64,000 nucleotides of DNA. It comes from Xylocopa sonorina (lineage: Eukaryota > Arthropoda > Insecta > Hymenoptera > Apidae). The stretch covers positions 3,175,001-3,239,000 of the forward strand of contig NC_135198.1 of NCBI RefSeq assembly GCF_050948175.1, given 5' to 3'. Positions 10,677 through 23,320 of this stretch are shown piece by piece. Positions within the stretch are counted from its first letter, which is position 1; every line of letters starts with the position of its first letter. A program made the position numbers and the translations under genes. The notes under the pieces are model-generated. The model ran no database searches. It was given only the letters and a program-made list of their open reading frames with translations, and was not told where the DNA came from.

Positions 10677-13600
10677 TATCCTGTCCTACTAAGCACGAAA
10701 AGGGTAACCGTGAATTTCATGAGAAAGTAGATGCCTGCTCTCATGTCCGGCCACTTTCTGTTGAAAGTACACCGTGAGTATGGTATAGCGGCTAATGGCG
10801 TGTGCTCCTGCGAGAGCAATGCATTGTGCGCGTCAGCGCGGTTCTTTCTTTCCTCTGTTCCGTTTTCATCGCTCTCGCCGCTTCTCTTTTTTTTAACCCC
10901 ACTCCCCGCTCTTTTTTGCCTTTTCCTTCCGATGATTGGTTTGTGTGTGGTTGTTTTAATTGGGTCTCCGCGGCGAGATGCGATTAACCGTGCCAACGAT
11001 AAATCAGGATGAAGCTACCAGAGAGCCGCCCGGTGGTAATTGGATGGTGTGTGGTTACCGGCTTCCTGAATGGCTCCGCGCTTTTCTTGCCTTTTGTTGC
11101 CGATGATTTGCTCTGGTTTTCGTGTATGAGATTATTCCGTCGCTTTTTGCGACGACTCGACAGGCTGATCGATCCGAGCGTTCGTCCTGTTTGGTTTGGT
11201 CGCGGACTTTCTTGCGCGGAAATTTCACGCCGATATTGTTTATTATCTTCGATTGCTATTATCTTCCACTCGAGTTTATGGTGATCGTCTTGAATTGGTT
11301 CTTTAATAATATTACTGGTAATAATATTATTATCTCACTGATTTATTTATTTGTCATTTCACGTAGTATCTCGATCGTTTTTTCCCGTTACCTTTTCTAT
11401 TCTATAGACAGAGGATACTTTTAAAAGTGATAAGCGTTGGTAATGGTACCAGGTTGAAATACTTGTTCACTTGGTGAAAATTATTATTCCGTTACTCTAG
11501 CTTACTGCTTAAAAAAAATGAAAAGTAGATACAAGTATTACTTGTATTATACTACACGTGAGGATTAATTCCGACACTTAAGAAACTTGTTCTTTAACGC
11601 GTCGCATTTACAAAACCAAGCCCAAGTATCACCAAAGGCAGCCACTTTTCACCAAAGAGTTAACAAGCTTCCAAAACATCCAACAGCTGAATCGGAGACC
11701 CTAAAAGAAACCGTACGATTGATCAACCTACCGTCCCATGCAACCCTTTCCCATATCTCATCGCATCCCGTCCCGGTCGAAAACGGAATCCACCACGAAA
11801 CGATTACGTCGACTATCATCTCGGTTGCATAGTCGAGAGCCTCGCGCGCTCCGGCTAGATCCGTCGTAACCCAGCGATCGACCAGAAAGCTCTCACAGCT
11901 GGACCACGCGATAAATCACCGTCGTCCTCCCCCTCCCCCAACCGTTAATCAGACGGGCAACAATTTGTCAGGCTAACGAGCCGTTCGGACGCTGAAAATT
12001 CCCATTGACGTTGAAATAAAGCCCCGTCGATTCGATGTAATGGCGATGGAGGCGCGGCTGATCATCGACGGGCGAGCCAGCGCGCGGTCATCGAGGGGGC
12101 GAGAGCGGGCGCGCGAGGGCACGCGCGCGGCCGCCAGATCCGCCAGGAAAGGAGGAACCTTTCCGCCGTAATTTCCGTGACCCAAGACCGCCGCCGCGGG
12201 GTCAGATCGATGAATCTCTGTCGAGTACCAGCGATTCGTCCATTGATAACGGGCCGCCGCGAACAAGGAAGTCTTCCCGCTGAAAGGCGGCCGGTGGGGC
12301 GTCTTCGTGGCTTCCCTCGTGGCACCGTTCCCGACGACCAACCGGACCGACGGAATTCCTGCGGCTGACTTCCCCCGCGCGCGTCTCTGGATCGCCGTGT
12401 CGGATCCGTTGGGCGACACTGTTACGACGCTGTCCAGATTCATTTATCAACGCGATAAACGGGCTGTTTGAGGCGCTCGGACGTCTGTCCGCTTTTGTCC
12501 GATTGAAATATAGGCCGTCAGCTTCTGAATGTTTGGATTATTCCTGCGAGCATCGCGTGGGTTCACGAGGATCCCTGTCTAAATAGAGATCGCTTCTACT
12601 CCTCGAGCGCTGTACTCTGGCGACTTTTTTTGCTATTTCCACGTACTAGTTGGGTGTTGTACATTTATTCGAAATTTAACTCTCGGATGCTAGTTGTTCG
12701 ATGCGATAAAATTTCGAAAAATCGAAGAAGATGGAGGGAACTCGAAAACAGTGGCTGACACACGCCACAGCGATTCTCAACCCCTCGAACACCTCCAGTT
12801 TCCAAATCCCCAAGTCGACAGCTCAATCGAAACCACCACCCACGAGCGGCCATAAATTCGTTTAACGTCGCGGCGGTCGAAATTTTCAGGATTTCTTGCA
12901 TACCCAACACACCTTATTCCACTTTCGAACCCGGATCCATAACTCCCGAGCCTTCGGCTAATTACCCGGCCCACATCGTCGACGAAATCTCTATCCGGCG
13001 TAGCCGGAGACGAAAACCACGATCAACCGCCCACGCTGGAAGCAGTGAACCACGAACCGGTTAAATCGCCGGCCGGGTAATGAAGATTTCTTCGTTGGGA
13101 CGGACCTAGGAGTCGCGAAACAATCAGTCAGGAGAGCGACGCAACGCGTCAGCCGTCCGCGGGTCGCCGTTGTCCTGTCAGAGCGAAATGGGACACGTCG
13201 GAGGACCGTAACCTCGCATGAATTCGCGTCGAACCGCCCACGCGCTCCGCTGCTCGATATGTAATATATCATCGCAGTGTCACAACAGGCGAAACTCGAC
13301 GCGCGTCCCATAAATAAATGCGGGGGTGCGGTGTAGAGAGGGGTGGATCCGAGTTATTCGCGCAGAAAACACGGCTATCCGCGTCCAGTCAACGGGTGGG
13401 CCTGGCTCGTTCGATTTTTCAAACCCGAAGAGACGACTGAACTTTGTAAATGGATATGATACACGAGTCTGACGCGTCTGCGTTGATCAGAGGAATCGTC
13501 ATTTGGGAATAAACTACACGATCGCAACTTCTGATCGATCTTCTCTGACGATTATTGTAGGTGCGACGTGCGTTGGGGTAAGAATGCTCGCAGAGAGGTC

Positions 13601-14407
13601 TGCGCGTGGGCTCTGAAGGTTGACCACATCGCGTAGAGGGTAGCGGTACTTGTTCGCCAACTGAGGCGGCGCTAGTAGTAGGGCTCCGAAAATGGCGATG
13701 CTTCTAATTGGCACAAATACTTCTCATGCTTATAAGGTCAGCACTGTGCATCCAGTATATAGAGATCAGCGAGAGAAACGCGTGGAGAGGAAAGTTTCTC
13801 ATCGTTCTAATATCTAAACTCGTGCGGTTCTCGATTGACTATCGCAAACGCGCGAGTCGGCTGCTGTAAAAAGAATCCAATAAGGGTCTGGCGAACGTAA
13901 AGAAGAAAAAAGTTTCCATACTTTTTCTCGTTCAAACGTAGGATATATATCATGTGGAATTATGATACATCTGACTGCGAATCGAGTGAAATTACACTGC
14001 ATTCACAGACTCGTCCATTTATGATTTCTTTCGGTTATACTTTTTTTTCACGATACTTAACACAGATTCATCCCGATAATTCGCAGGATACGTGTGCTGT
14101 TTGTACACGCAATACCAATACACTCGCGCGTGCAATTAGCCCCGTAAAAAATTTTACACGCGGTTCGCACTTCCGTTCTGTTTCTCGGTCCCTCGTTCAG
14201 GATCGAGCCTCGAAAATTTCTAAATTACCACGAACGAGCACGATTCACTGGTTTCCCCGCGGTATCCGACTGCTTCGTAGTTGGCCGTGGTCGAGCGAGG
14301 GCCGAGTTATTCTGCTCGAATGGTTCCGCGGATGTAGAAGGTTGAAGTTCAAACAAATCGGGTAAAATGACTCGCCGCGGCACCACCGGCCGGCCATCAA
14401 CGTCTAC

Positions 14408-14428
14408 GCTATAATTGAAAATTATAGC
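14408..14428. repeat. Perfect 9-bp inverted repeat, 3-nt loop
   Basis: GCTATAATT and AATTATAGC are separated by GAA. This is the only clear structure in its neighbourhood and no function is assigned. Confidence 0.6.
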
Positions 14429-14967
14429 CCGTGCGTATGCCCGTTTTATAGCGGAAGAAGTGCACACCGAGGCTGCCCCGCGGCATTACCGTTAATGCCT
14501 GTAATATTAGCTGAGCCATTAGATTTTTAATCCACTCCAATTCCGGCAACCGCGATCCTTTTGTCTTTTACTCTCGATCGCGTTTATGCGCCAAATTGAA
14601 AATTGCGTCAGCGCACGCTTCCTCCAAGAAGTTTTTCCCTAAAATTAGTTTCATCGCAGACATTTTCACGGATAAAAGCAACGCGAATGCTGCACGGCGT
14701 CCAATCAAAATGTCCAAGCAAACTTCGACTGGCGTCATTCGACCAAAATGAGTCGTGTAATTTTTCCTTTAACAGAGGCCATCATCGTTGCCATCCGTTA
14801 CCATCATCGTACATTTCGAACGCGATCCAATCTCTAGCGTCATTAAATCAGCTATTTCGACGTACAGAAACGGGAACGGAGGAAGCGCAGAAACGGGACC
14901 CGGGATGGAAAAAAAAGAAGAAAAAAAAACGGGATGCCTGAATTCGTAGACGTTACTCGTTGACGTC

Positions 14968-14985
14968 TCTCGAACTGGTTCGAGA
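14968..14985. repeat. Perfect 8-bp inverted repeat, 2-nt spacer
   Basis: TCTCGAAC and GTTCGAGA are separated by TG. The GTTCGA sequence first suggested a tRNA T-arm, which did not hold up. Confidence 0.6.
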
Positions 14986-17900
14986 AGGGCATCGAACCAT
15001 CCTCCGGCTCTCCCTGCCCTCTTACCGGACACGCGCGTTGGTGTCAAGACGAATGCTCGGAATAGAACCGCGTTTGACCGAGTTTGCGGCCGTGGCCACC
15101 TCGAACGTGTCTCTTTGGGGCCCCCCGTTATTGCCAATCTGTTCGAGGTTCGCGCAAAACTTTTTATTCCTCCAGTTAAGAACCAGAACAGCGGAAGAAA
15201 TAGCGTTCGTTTCATCCTCTGAACGTGTAAAGTGTACATTATCGTTCGCAAGTGTTCGATCGTCTGTCTTCGAAGGGTTGGAACTAGAAATGGTTATCTT
15301 AAAATATATCGATCGATCGGTTCGTTTGGAGTAAGAGAAACGACAACGAGTAGGGAAGTAATAAATATTGATCGAGAAAAATAAAACAGACGATGTCTTT
15401 GGATTACGTAAATAATATAAACTCTCTTATCGAAGCACTCGCGTCGTTCCAGGTGACACGTAAGAGGGTTGAAAAATATCGATCTCTCGTTTCGTGGTAT
15501 TTATGAACTCCTCGATGCCATCCGATCGAATTCGGATTTAATTGCAAATACACTCCGATCGCGCCGGCGAATAACACACCGTGGGCCCGATTTTTGCCGT
15601 GTCCACGCGTGTACGACCAGTTTTCGAGGAGCCTCACCTTATCGGAACCCGATAAAACGAGCGGACACGTTTGGTGTCGTTTAATCGGCCGCGTAGCTCT
15701 TTGTTTGGGACCAATTAAGTCACTGGGAACGGCGTGGCCGCCAGTCTTTTTTTTTTTTCTTCACGTGATCCGGCCTAATTATCGGCGAAGCTGTCGCGGT
15801 TACGATTATTGCACTCGACGGCAATTTATGGCCGCCCCGTTCCGTCCGGGTCTAATTAACGACTTCCGTATCGGAACGTCGCGTCGCGAGTGGCAAATTT
15901 TTAGGAACTGAAATAATTACTACACCGGTACACGGTGCTACGCCCGATTCCACCGAAAAGATCTCGTCTCTCTCATCGTACGTACACCGTTCAACGTCAA
16001 GCGCAATTGGGGGCATGAAATGTGCTTCATGCGTTATACAAGACCGACCACGATGGAACGTAATGGCTGAAACGTCCACTTGTTACAATGTTCCGTCGTC
16101 GAATTCCAATCGGGTTCGATAATTGCCTATGATTAGTGGTGATACAGCGATTCACGAGCTATTTCATGACGCAATGTATCGATCGAAAGGTCGAAATCTC
16201 GATCTCCCGTCTCTACGAGAAATAGGCGGCATTGTTTTAATGGCAGAACAATAGAGGCACTGAATTAGGAGAACATTAAGGCCCGTGTAGACCAATCTGA
16301 GGACTGCGGGACTGGTTGCGCGGCTAGTCGCGGTCTGGTTAAAGTCAAGCTCGAATTAACCAAGTTATTCGACTCGCTGGTATACCAAATTCATATTTAA
16401 TATCAAAAAACTTTCTCCGTTAATCGACGTTAATTTCGAACAGATCCGAGAGACAAATCTAAAATAACGACACTCAAAATGCAAATCGTTCCATACATCG
16501 CGCGTAACCACCGTTTTACTCCAAACGTTCCGTCCTTTTGCTCGTTGCTTCCACTCGATACTCTCTAGCCGTAGGAATCGCTCGAGGCGGGCGCATCCCG
16601 TGCGCTCCCGCCAGCAGATAACCCCGAACGATCCTGCTTATCGCGGGATCGTGATCGGGAAAAGGGATCCGCGCGGTCTGGACAGACGGTGTATCGGGGC
16701 CCGAGCAAATCGTTTCGCTGGCCTGAACGTGCACGCGCAGCGCACAAAGCGGGTAGACAACTGTAAAATACACCGAAACCCGAAGGCCGTCCACCTTGCG
16801 CCTATACCGGGTGTCCCGGTGTAACCGGTCTCGTTCCGCTCCCCGGCGATCGTTATCGAATTAACGTTAATGCGTTTACGTAACGCGGCGGTGCGAGCCG
16901 CGCGTACGAGCCGTTACCATTTTGACTGACACCGGTTCTCCCGCGGGCACCGTTCGATTTCCCATTCTCATGCTACCGGACGAAAATCGTGGCGATCGTT
17001 TCGCAACGCGCCCGCATGCACCAACTATCGACTTAATTGTCGCGTGGTTCGGGTTATTAAAAGGGGTCTGTTGCGCGGGTTAGAAGGGGGTGGTGGTGGT
17101 AGCGAGGGGTGTAATTGCCAGTCGACGTCCAAGTAGCTCGGGTACGTATCGATTACGGATTCGTTACCGGTTTTCGACACGCGCGTAACAAACAGTAGTC
17201 TCGCCTTCTTTCTCCTTTTCGTTCCTTTTCAGCCTCGTTTAAGGCTACGCGGATTTTCATAGGCTGTTATTTCGAACGGCCACCTAGCATTATTCGACAG
17301 GCAATTATATCTCGCTACGTGGAAAACGGATGATTGACTTGTAATTACACAATGATAAATCTAGCTGGGCCGAGACGGACGCTTGCGTGTCCGCGCTAAG
17401 TGATACAGGTTGACATCTTTTAACACCCGAGGTACGAGTGTGGCAATGATAGGCTGCGTCGGCTAATCGGAGCCTCTCCGTTTTTTTTTTATGCAAACGG
17501 AATTTAATGGGCCAACTTCGCATCCCAATAATTGGTAATTGAAGGTAATCACCGGTTTAAACAACTGTCGCTTGTAGCTCGTAAGTCAATCTTACTTTCT
17601 TCCTCGATCGCTGCGATCGTTTAAAAGGAACGAACAGATACCGATATATTATCGTAAACTACTCTTTCGTTCGTACAGACAGTACAAAACCCAATTGAAG
17701 CGAACGCGGCGAGGAGCGCAGAGCGTCCAGAGAGAAATGCATTTCACTTCGCGCGAAGGCGAGGACGACGATCCTCGAGGAAGGATAAATGGCCGGCGGA
17801 AGTGGTCGCGTGGCCCCAGCGCGACCCTTCGTCCACGAGCGCGTCCATAAAAACCGGCGAGATGGCACGCGTCGAAACGAATCGATCAATCTCGAACGGT

Positions 17901-20696
17901 GCCGTCCTCCACCCGCGGAGGCCCCCTTTTCTAAGGTCGGATACACCAGACGGGGCGAGGCGGTCGCTCTCGGCTCCGATCGACAGCGGCCGCACAATGC
18001 CTCTTAGAAAGTGTGTCAGAGGTGTACGTTTCAATTCTCCCGGCGAAGATTTTTGCGCGGCCGGCTCGCGCGTTGCACCGCTCGGGCGCACCGGCCGCGG
18101 AACAGGTGATTAATGGCGCTCCTTGTTTCGCAGTAACGAGCATCGAACGAGACGTAATGCGTGGCCGCGCGAGCGCATAATCGATCTCCGAACCAGATAC
18201 CACGAACGGAACGGCGAAACCTTGAATATTCATTCGAATCGCGCTGTCCGTCGAGGGGGCGGCGGGCGGGAGAGGGCTGCCAGACCGCGCGCAGCTTCCT
18301 CGAGACCAAAGCGGATCAAAATGTCGGTCGTGGGAAGCTTCTGTAACAGGATCGTTCCTCCGTTCGTTCTCGCGCTCGTCATTTTCTTTTTATCCCTTTG
18401 CCGATCGGCCGCGGATACGTATTCTCATCTGGCTTGAGCGTTGCTCGATCCGCGGAAGACGGAAACGCTCACCGAACCGGGTATGAGGGGAGCCGGATTC
18501 TCTCTTGAGGTCTCGTCGAGAGGAGACGGTGGTTGCCAGTGGTACCGGGTGCGCTGTCATTGGGAAGTAGACTACGGATGTTTATGAGGGTATTCAGTTT
18601 TTTTTTTTTCTTCAAATTTCTCGTATCTCTTGGAGTCGTCGAAGACGTCTCGTGGGTTTTGTAAAATCTCGCGTGATTTTTCAGTTCGCTCTTAGTCTCG
18701 CTTATTTTTGTAGACTGTGTATGCACGGAATCATACGTGTATACACTTTTTTATAGAAACACAGAGGATGGAAATATCTGCAACGTGCGATTGAATCCTC
18801 CATTTCTACATCCGACTAATCACTCGAACAATATAGAAAGTAGTCCACGAAGAGGCCTATAGAAAGTTACGTTTCGTTTAATCAATCGTGTTTTTTTTTT
18901 TTCGTTAGCCCGACTAGGAACATTTCCCGACGCGTTCGCGCGAATTTGTCTGACAATGCACGGTCCGCTTTCCCTTACGCTCTGCCCATCACGCTCCATG
19001 CATCTCGCTGCCATCTTATTCCAATCTCCGGCGCACGCATTATCTTGAAGGATCTGAATTTTACCGGGCAGGAAACATCGATTCCTCGTTGCGAACCGTA
19101 CGGGCGCGTTCCACCGCTGATTAGAAATTTGCTTGCGTAAAAATGCGGATAGATTCTAGATCTAACGATCGTTACTGACGCCTATTGGAAACGTAAGAAG
19201 TTTCGAAAGGTGCGCATACTTGTTTGGTTATTCTATTTATGATTGATACACAATCAGATTGTAACGAACATTTATCTCTTCCATATACAGCGCTAAGTAA
19301 CGTTTATTACAATACCATACCATCACACTACAATACTATAATCGTTGCAGCAGTGAAAAATTTCAGGAATTAATGGCGACACAATTCTCAAAAGTGAAGA
19401 TCAACGAATCGAAGACCAACAAATAAAAATATATAAATCGCTTCGATTTCAATAAACTCCTCGAACGGGTGAAAATCATATTTCAACCCCTCCATCGTTC
19501 AATAATACGATCCTGAGAAACCTTGTTTGAAATTATAACATTCTAACACTTTACGACTGTCATAATTCACAGGACGGCAAAAACCCATAAAAGCTCGATA
19601 ACGCTGGGAAAAAATAGGGTTCCAACCATCTCCGCCTAAACTATCCGTACGCGTTGCTCCTAGCCACTCCATAATTAAACGATTACAGTATCCGCCGGCA
19701 CAATGCGAAATCTTTCACAGAGCGCCCATAACCTGTCACTGGCGCGCAAAATTCATGGGTCACGGGGTCGAAGGCCGGCAATTTCAGCGATATAAATTTT
19801 AATTGATTATGTAATCACCCAGCGAGCGTGGCGTCCCTTTTATTTCGACGCGAGGATTGGAAGTGCCGCTGCCAGGGAACGAAGTGCTCGGGGTACGCGA
19901 ACACTGTCTCACGGCTATTTATAATGTTTGACAAGCGGCGGTAGATAAGTAAAGCGGCTTGTACGAACCGCTGTTACGCCCTGTAATTGCGAAAATTTTA
20001 CGCTGCTGTCGGCACCAGTAATGAATGGACCGTGGAGTTGTAACGCAACAGTGACGAGAGGTAATGGAATCCGAGCGATACCTCGCGGAAAGGGTGCGAC
20101 AACATTCTTTTTTTCTTTTTTCTCAAATTCATTTCTTTTCCCTTCGCGCATTTTTCTATTCTAGTTTTTCCTTTTTTTTCTTCCGACTGACAAGAAACTA
20201 ATTTGTTTAGTCGACAGGTGGTGGTTGAGTTGTAAGCAATCAGCTCGAAACGGTTTCTTTAGAACGCGACTTTTTCGTGGCACGTTTTTGCCCGTGGAAA
20301 TGTAAATGTTGATACAGTTAAGTGGTGGTGCGTGAAAATGCGCTCGGTCTTTTAGAAATTGAGTCTAGACGTGTATATTATAATTTAAAGCCGAGCATGT
20401 CTCTTCTGTTCGTTAATTGTAAGCTACTGTTTTTGAAAAATTAATTATTCAAGTCCATCGCGAAATGGAGAAACTCTACAGAAATGAAACGCGTAACCTC
20501 AACCCTCCATATGTACCATCCACGTACTTTCCCTCGAATAAACGATTACTGAACCGCTTTATATACTAAATTGCTTCTCCTCGTAGCAATCATCGTCATC
20601 GTCAACTCCCACAATAATACACTGTTCAGGTGTTGTCTCGAATCGATTCACCTGTCTTCGAGTAGCCAAATCGCCCTCTGGCCACTCCTACCACCT

Positions 20697-20714
20697 CCCC
20701 CCCCCCCCCCCCCC
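20697..20714 (+). repeat. Poly-C tract, 18 nt
   Basis: Eighteen consecutive C after CCACCT. The length may be unreliable. It creates a polyproline run in one frame that is not evidence of coding. Confidence 0.85.
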
Positions 20715-22943
20715 TGTTTTCACCTCCAAGAGTGTACTCTCCGCCTTGACCGCAAAAAACGATGCGCGGAAAGGCGGCGAGTAAAAAAAATCCCGAGGCG
20801 ATCGTTACGCGTCATGGCTGCGCCTTTCGCGATCCTTTTGACAGATCGGCGCAGATTTATGGGCCAGTTATGAGCGCTAATGCGAGTTTCGTGTAGCCCA
20901 GCGCGGCGGCCGTGATTTAGTATCTTAATAGGACGTGACGGTGAAATCTGGCTCGATCATTTCTCGCCCCGTGCGCGATAATTAATTCAATTGTGCCGCG
21001 CGACCCGGCAAACCGTCTAACCCCTCCGTCGTGACGGAGGATCATTTGTCAGCGGATCCTTTCGCCGCCGACGCGCCTTACCGATTCTTTCCCGGCCACG
21101 ATTTTTGCCACCGTCCCCCATCTGCGGCTAACGAGATCGTCGTTAAACTTTATTACACGGCCATTTCGCCGTTCAATGCGTCGTCGTTCGTTCCCGTGTC
21201 GAGTGGCTACGCGTTATTGAATCAACGCGCGCGGCCATTCCGCCTCGACCTCTCTAAGCTTCGATCGCGTCTACGCGCGCGATCAGGACGGAGCGGACTG
21301 ACTAGAACGCGCGTAATTGGAAACGATCAATCTCGATTTTTGTTCATCGGGACCTCGATCTGATTTTAGTCCCGGGTCTAGTGTTTCTTATGTAGACACT
21401 GTGCATGGGAGTCTAATCGATTAACCTCTACTCTGTGCGAATTGCTTCTGATACATTAAAGAGTACCAGAGTACATAGTTGACCGTTTACTTTACAGGTA
21501 TAGAAGGATCAAGTTCTGCTAGAGTTTTATTTCCGTTCGTCTCGGATGGAAATAATTATTTATGCGTATGTAGTACTCGATTAATGTAAGAGAAAGCATT
21601 GGTTTTTTTTAATGAACGGAAAAGATTCCTAGTAATGGAAATATATTAATAAAATAAAATGTGTGAACTGATGGAATTCCAAACCCTCGGACAGAGAACT
21701 TGTTAAAAACCAGTGTCCACGTGCTACGGCTTCGGCGTAACCCCTTTGAAATCCCCAGATCGACGCCACTTGATGCAACCACCCACTCCCGCCCACCAGC
21801 CAAGGTTAAACACAGGGTAAAACGCCTTTCAAATCCGCCACCGTCGCTTTGTTTCCTACTAAATGTCCGCTGGACGCCGGCTCGACGAGCGGCGCGCGTT
21901 CCGCCGATCGAAGACAATTACACGTACCGATCGAAGGTATTCGAACAACTGGACTGTCCGGACAATCTAACGCGCGTAATCCAATCTGCCCTCTTTAACA
22001 GTGCGCGGCGTTCCACGCACGGGTGGAGGCACCGATACGTGTGGGATTCCGTGGCGCAGCCTGCTTATTTATCGGGTGCCCGGTATGCTAACGAGCTACT
22101 GCGATCGGGACAAATCGGAGGGCTCATAACGCGACTTCGATCGCAACGCGCGAGCGCGAGCCCAATCACACCCTCGGGTCATGCTCGGTACGATAATGTG
22201 CCGCGCGGCGCGTTCTCTGCACGCGCGCGTTTACGAGCCTCCCTTTTTTAGCGATTCGAGCCGATCTTTTGAATCGCTTCTCACGTTTCAAGAGACGATT
22301 CTTCGCGTCGATTCTCCTGTTCTAAGAGCATCCTAATTTGAACTTTGTAAAATTGGAATCGCAATTGTTTTGTGACTCAATTGTTAACTAATCGAGGAAA
22401 TTTCAAGGCAAGGAAGTACGACGCGAATTTTCACGATGTCGAACCATCTAGAGGCAATAAAAGAAAGAGAGTGAACAACTGGCAATTAAGACACATCGCA
22501 AACAATAAGCGCCTTGTGTTTTAACAACGAAGTGGTAGAGTCTCGTATTCCTTCGTGGCCCTCGTGACTGTCAGTCGTTAAAAGATCGCCAGTGACTATG
22601 CGATATTCGTCGAAACGCGTTCTTTTTAAGGAAGTGATTGGGCATTAACTACTTGGTCTACTTGGTATTCAGATAAAATAAACAGATACGGCCGCGGTGG
22701 AAGGGAGGAATTGAATATACTCGTTAGCTTCGTTCATCGTGACGGCCGTAATCAAGCTTTTCGACGTACGTACTTTTTATCGTCCACGAGGAACGCGACG
22801 CTACGAGACGAACGGACAGTCCCATCGACAATTCTCGCTCGTCACCTTCCGTAGAACGTCAAATATCGCGTTCGATTCGAAGATTAACGATGCCCTCTCT
22901 CAAAGTGAAACGAATCCGAAAATTTGTACGAGACTCGAAATAT

Positions 22944-22957
22944 CGTTCGCGCGAACG
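22944..22957. repeat. Perfect 14-bp CpG palindrome
   Basis: CGTTCGCGCGAACG reads the same on both strands. It is expected at some frequency in such CpG-rich DNA. Confidence 0.6.
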
Positions 22958-23257
22958 CGATGATGGTACTTCCTGCGCGCTCGACAAGCATTTCTCCGCG
23001 ATAAGTAAGATATAAATCAGAGGCTTTTGCGGCCGATTAAAGTTCCCGCCGGCTTAAAAAACGCGACGGCGTTACAGTGAAGCAGAAACGAGGAAACGGC
23101 GAAACTTTCTACCGTGGCAAACGGTACAACGTAAGTAAAAGTGCCTCGGTCGGGGCTAACAGGATGAACAAGTTAACAAGCCTAGCCCACGCGGTCGTAA
23201 TAAAGAAAACCGCAAATAGACGCTCGTAAATCGAAAGAAATGGCGTAAGAAAGAATA

Positions 23258-23320
23258 GTGGGTGTTTAGACCTGGCTAAGCGTTGGACGCTTAGTTTTAA
23301 TCTAAGAACGACTTACCCAC
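23258..23320. other. Nested three-stem hairpin
   Basis: Three nested stems are present: GTGGGT/ACCCAC (23258-23263 with 23315-23320), TTAGA/TCTAA (23266-23270 with 23301-23305), and a perfect CTAAGCGT/ACGCTTAG (23276-23283 with 23287-23294) around a TGG loop. The bulges between stems are unequal. No known RNA family is recognised. Confidence 0.45.

Larger units (their letters stand above)
10677..23257. other. No gene recognised
   Basis: Twelve and a half kilobases with no convincing exon. The longest frames, near 12000-12450, 14770-15330, 17660-18440 and 21700-22250, are Arg/Ser/Pro-rich, often open on both strands at once and match no family I know. Two inverted repeats, a 14-bp palindrome and the poly-C tract are the only local structures I can point to. 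Confidence 0.55.

Noticed and set aside
14960..15070. tRNA-like B box on the minus strand (GGTTCGATGCC near 14988-14998)
   Set aside because: The T-arm stem pairs only partly, no A box or D arm fits upstream, and the acceptor strands do not pair.
14769..15334. Overlapping 160-codon (minus) and 124-codon (plus) frames
   Set aside because: They are low-complexity in part (Lys/Phe runs from poly-A/T) and have no family signal.
16806..16825. CCGGGTGTCCCGGTG, resembling a DNA-transposon end
   Set aside because: No inverted partner was found nearby.
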